A DNA stretch of 5,587 nucleotides, taken from positions 1 to 5,587 of the forward strand of contig RFJF01000826.1 of the NCBI GenBank assembly GCA_003695455.1, given 5' to 3'. The stretch's first letter is position 1, and every line of letters begins with the position of its first letter. Below are positions 5,581 to 5,587 of the stretch, in pieces. Under the pieces are notes generated by a model. The model was not told the DNA's origin. It made no database searches and saw only the letters and a program-made list of their open reading frames with translations. The stretch comes from Chloroflexota bacterium. Its GTDB lineage: Bacteria; Chloroflexota; Anaerolineae; 4572-78; J111. A program made the translations under genes and the position numbers.

Positions 5581-5585
5581 TATAC
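5569..5585. promoter_or_regulatory. Dyad 2: perfect palindrome over the divergent -10 region
   Basis: GTATAAT (5569-5575) and ATTATAC (5579-5585) are perfect 7-bp inverted arms around a 3-bp centre. The element covers the rightward -10 box. By symmetry it also contains a leftward TATAAT (5584-5579 on the minus strand) that could serve the Lrp/AsnC gene, whose -35 box would lie outside the window. It could be an operator or simply two facing -10 boxes. Confidence 0.5.
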
Positions 5586-5587
5586 AC

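Overview
The window looks like ordinary bacterial chromosome, most likely from a Chloroflexota (Anaerolineae-type) genome. That placement is an inference. It rests on the Pro-Thr repeat linker before a beta-rich C-terminal domain at the left edge, the form of the AEC transporter, and the mixture of clear and missing Shine-Dalgarno sites. No rRNA, tRNA or other marker gene is present to confirm it. There are no insertion sequences, CRISPR arrays, phage genes or defence genes.

Layout from left to right. (1) A rightward pair: the C-terminal end of a probably secreted or surface protein (1-381), then after 16 nt a HEAT-repeat protein with an acidic, EF-hand-like tail (398-1408). A strong intrinsic terminator follows (1446-1482). 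(2) A rightward AEC-family permease (1502-2413) begins only about 20 nt after that terminator. (3) A leftward two-gene operon converges on it: an alanine-glyoxylate-type class V aminotransferase (3142-4257, GTG start) followed by a zinc-ribbon protein with a PH/GRAM-like C-terminal domain (2425-3129). (4) A 298-bp divergent intergenic region (4258-4555) holds candidate promoters for both directions and a 15-bp tandem repeat in the aminotransferase leader. (5) A rightward small protein with two membrane segments around a possible BamE/SmpA-like domain (4556-5035). (6) A leftward Lrp/AsnC-family regulator (5022-5513) overlaps the end of (5) by 14 bp. (7) An AT-rich divergent promoter region at the right edge (5514-5587) has a near-perfect sigma70 promoter pointing out of the window and two dyad elements.

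How the genes may work together: the aminotransferase (glyoxylate, serine, alanine or glycine metabolism), an AEC permease (a family that often moves organic acids) and an Lrp/AsnC regulator (a family that often senses amino acids) would fit a local interest in amino-acid and organic-acid metabolism. They are in different transcription units, so this is only suggestive. I did not find a clearly new system. The points most worth a second look are the paired dyads in the regulator's promoter region and the terminator placed directly before the permease start.
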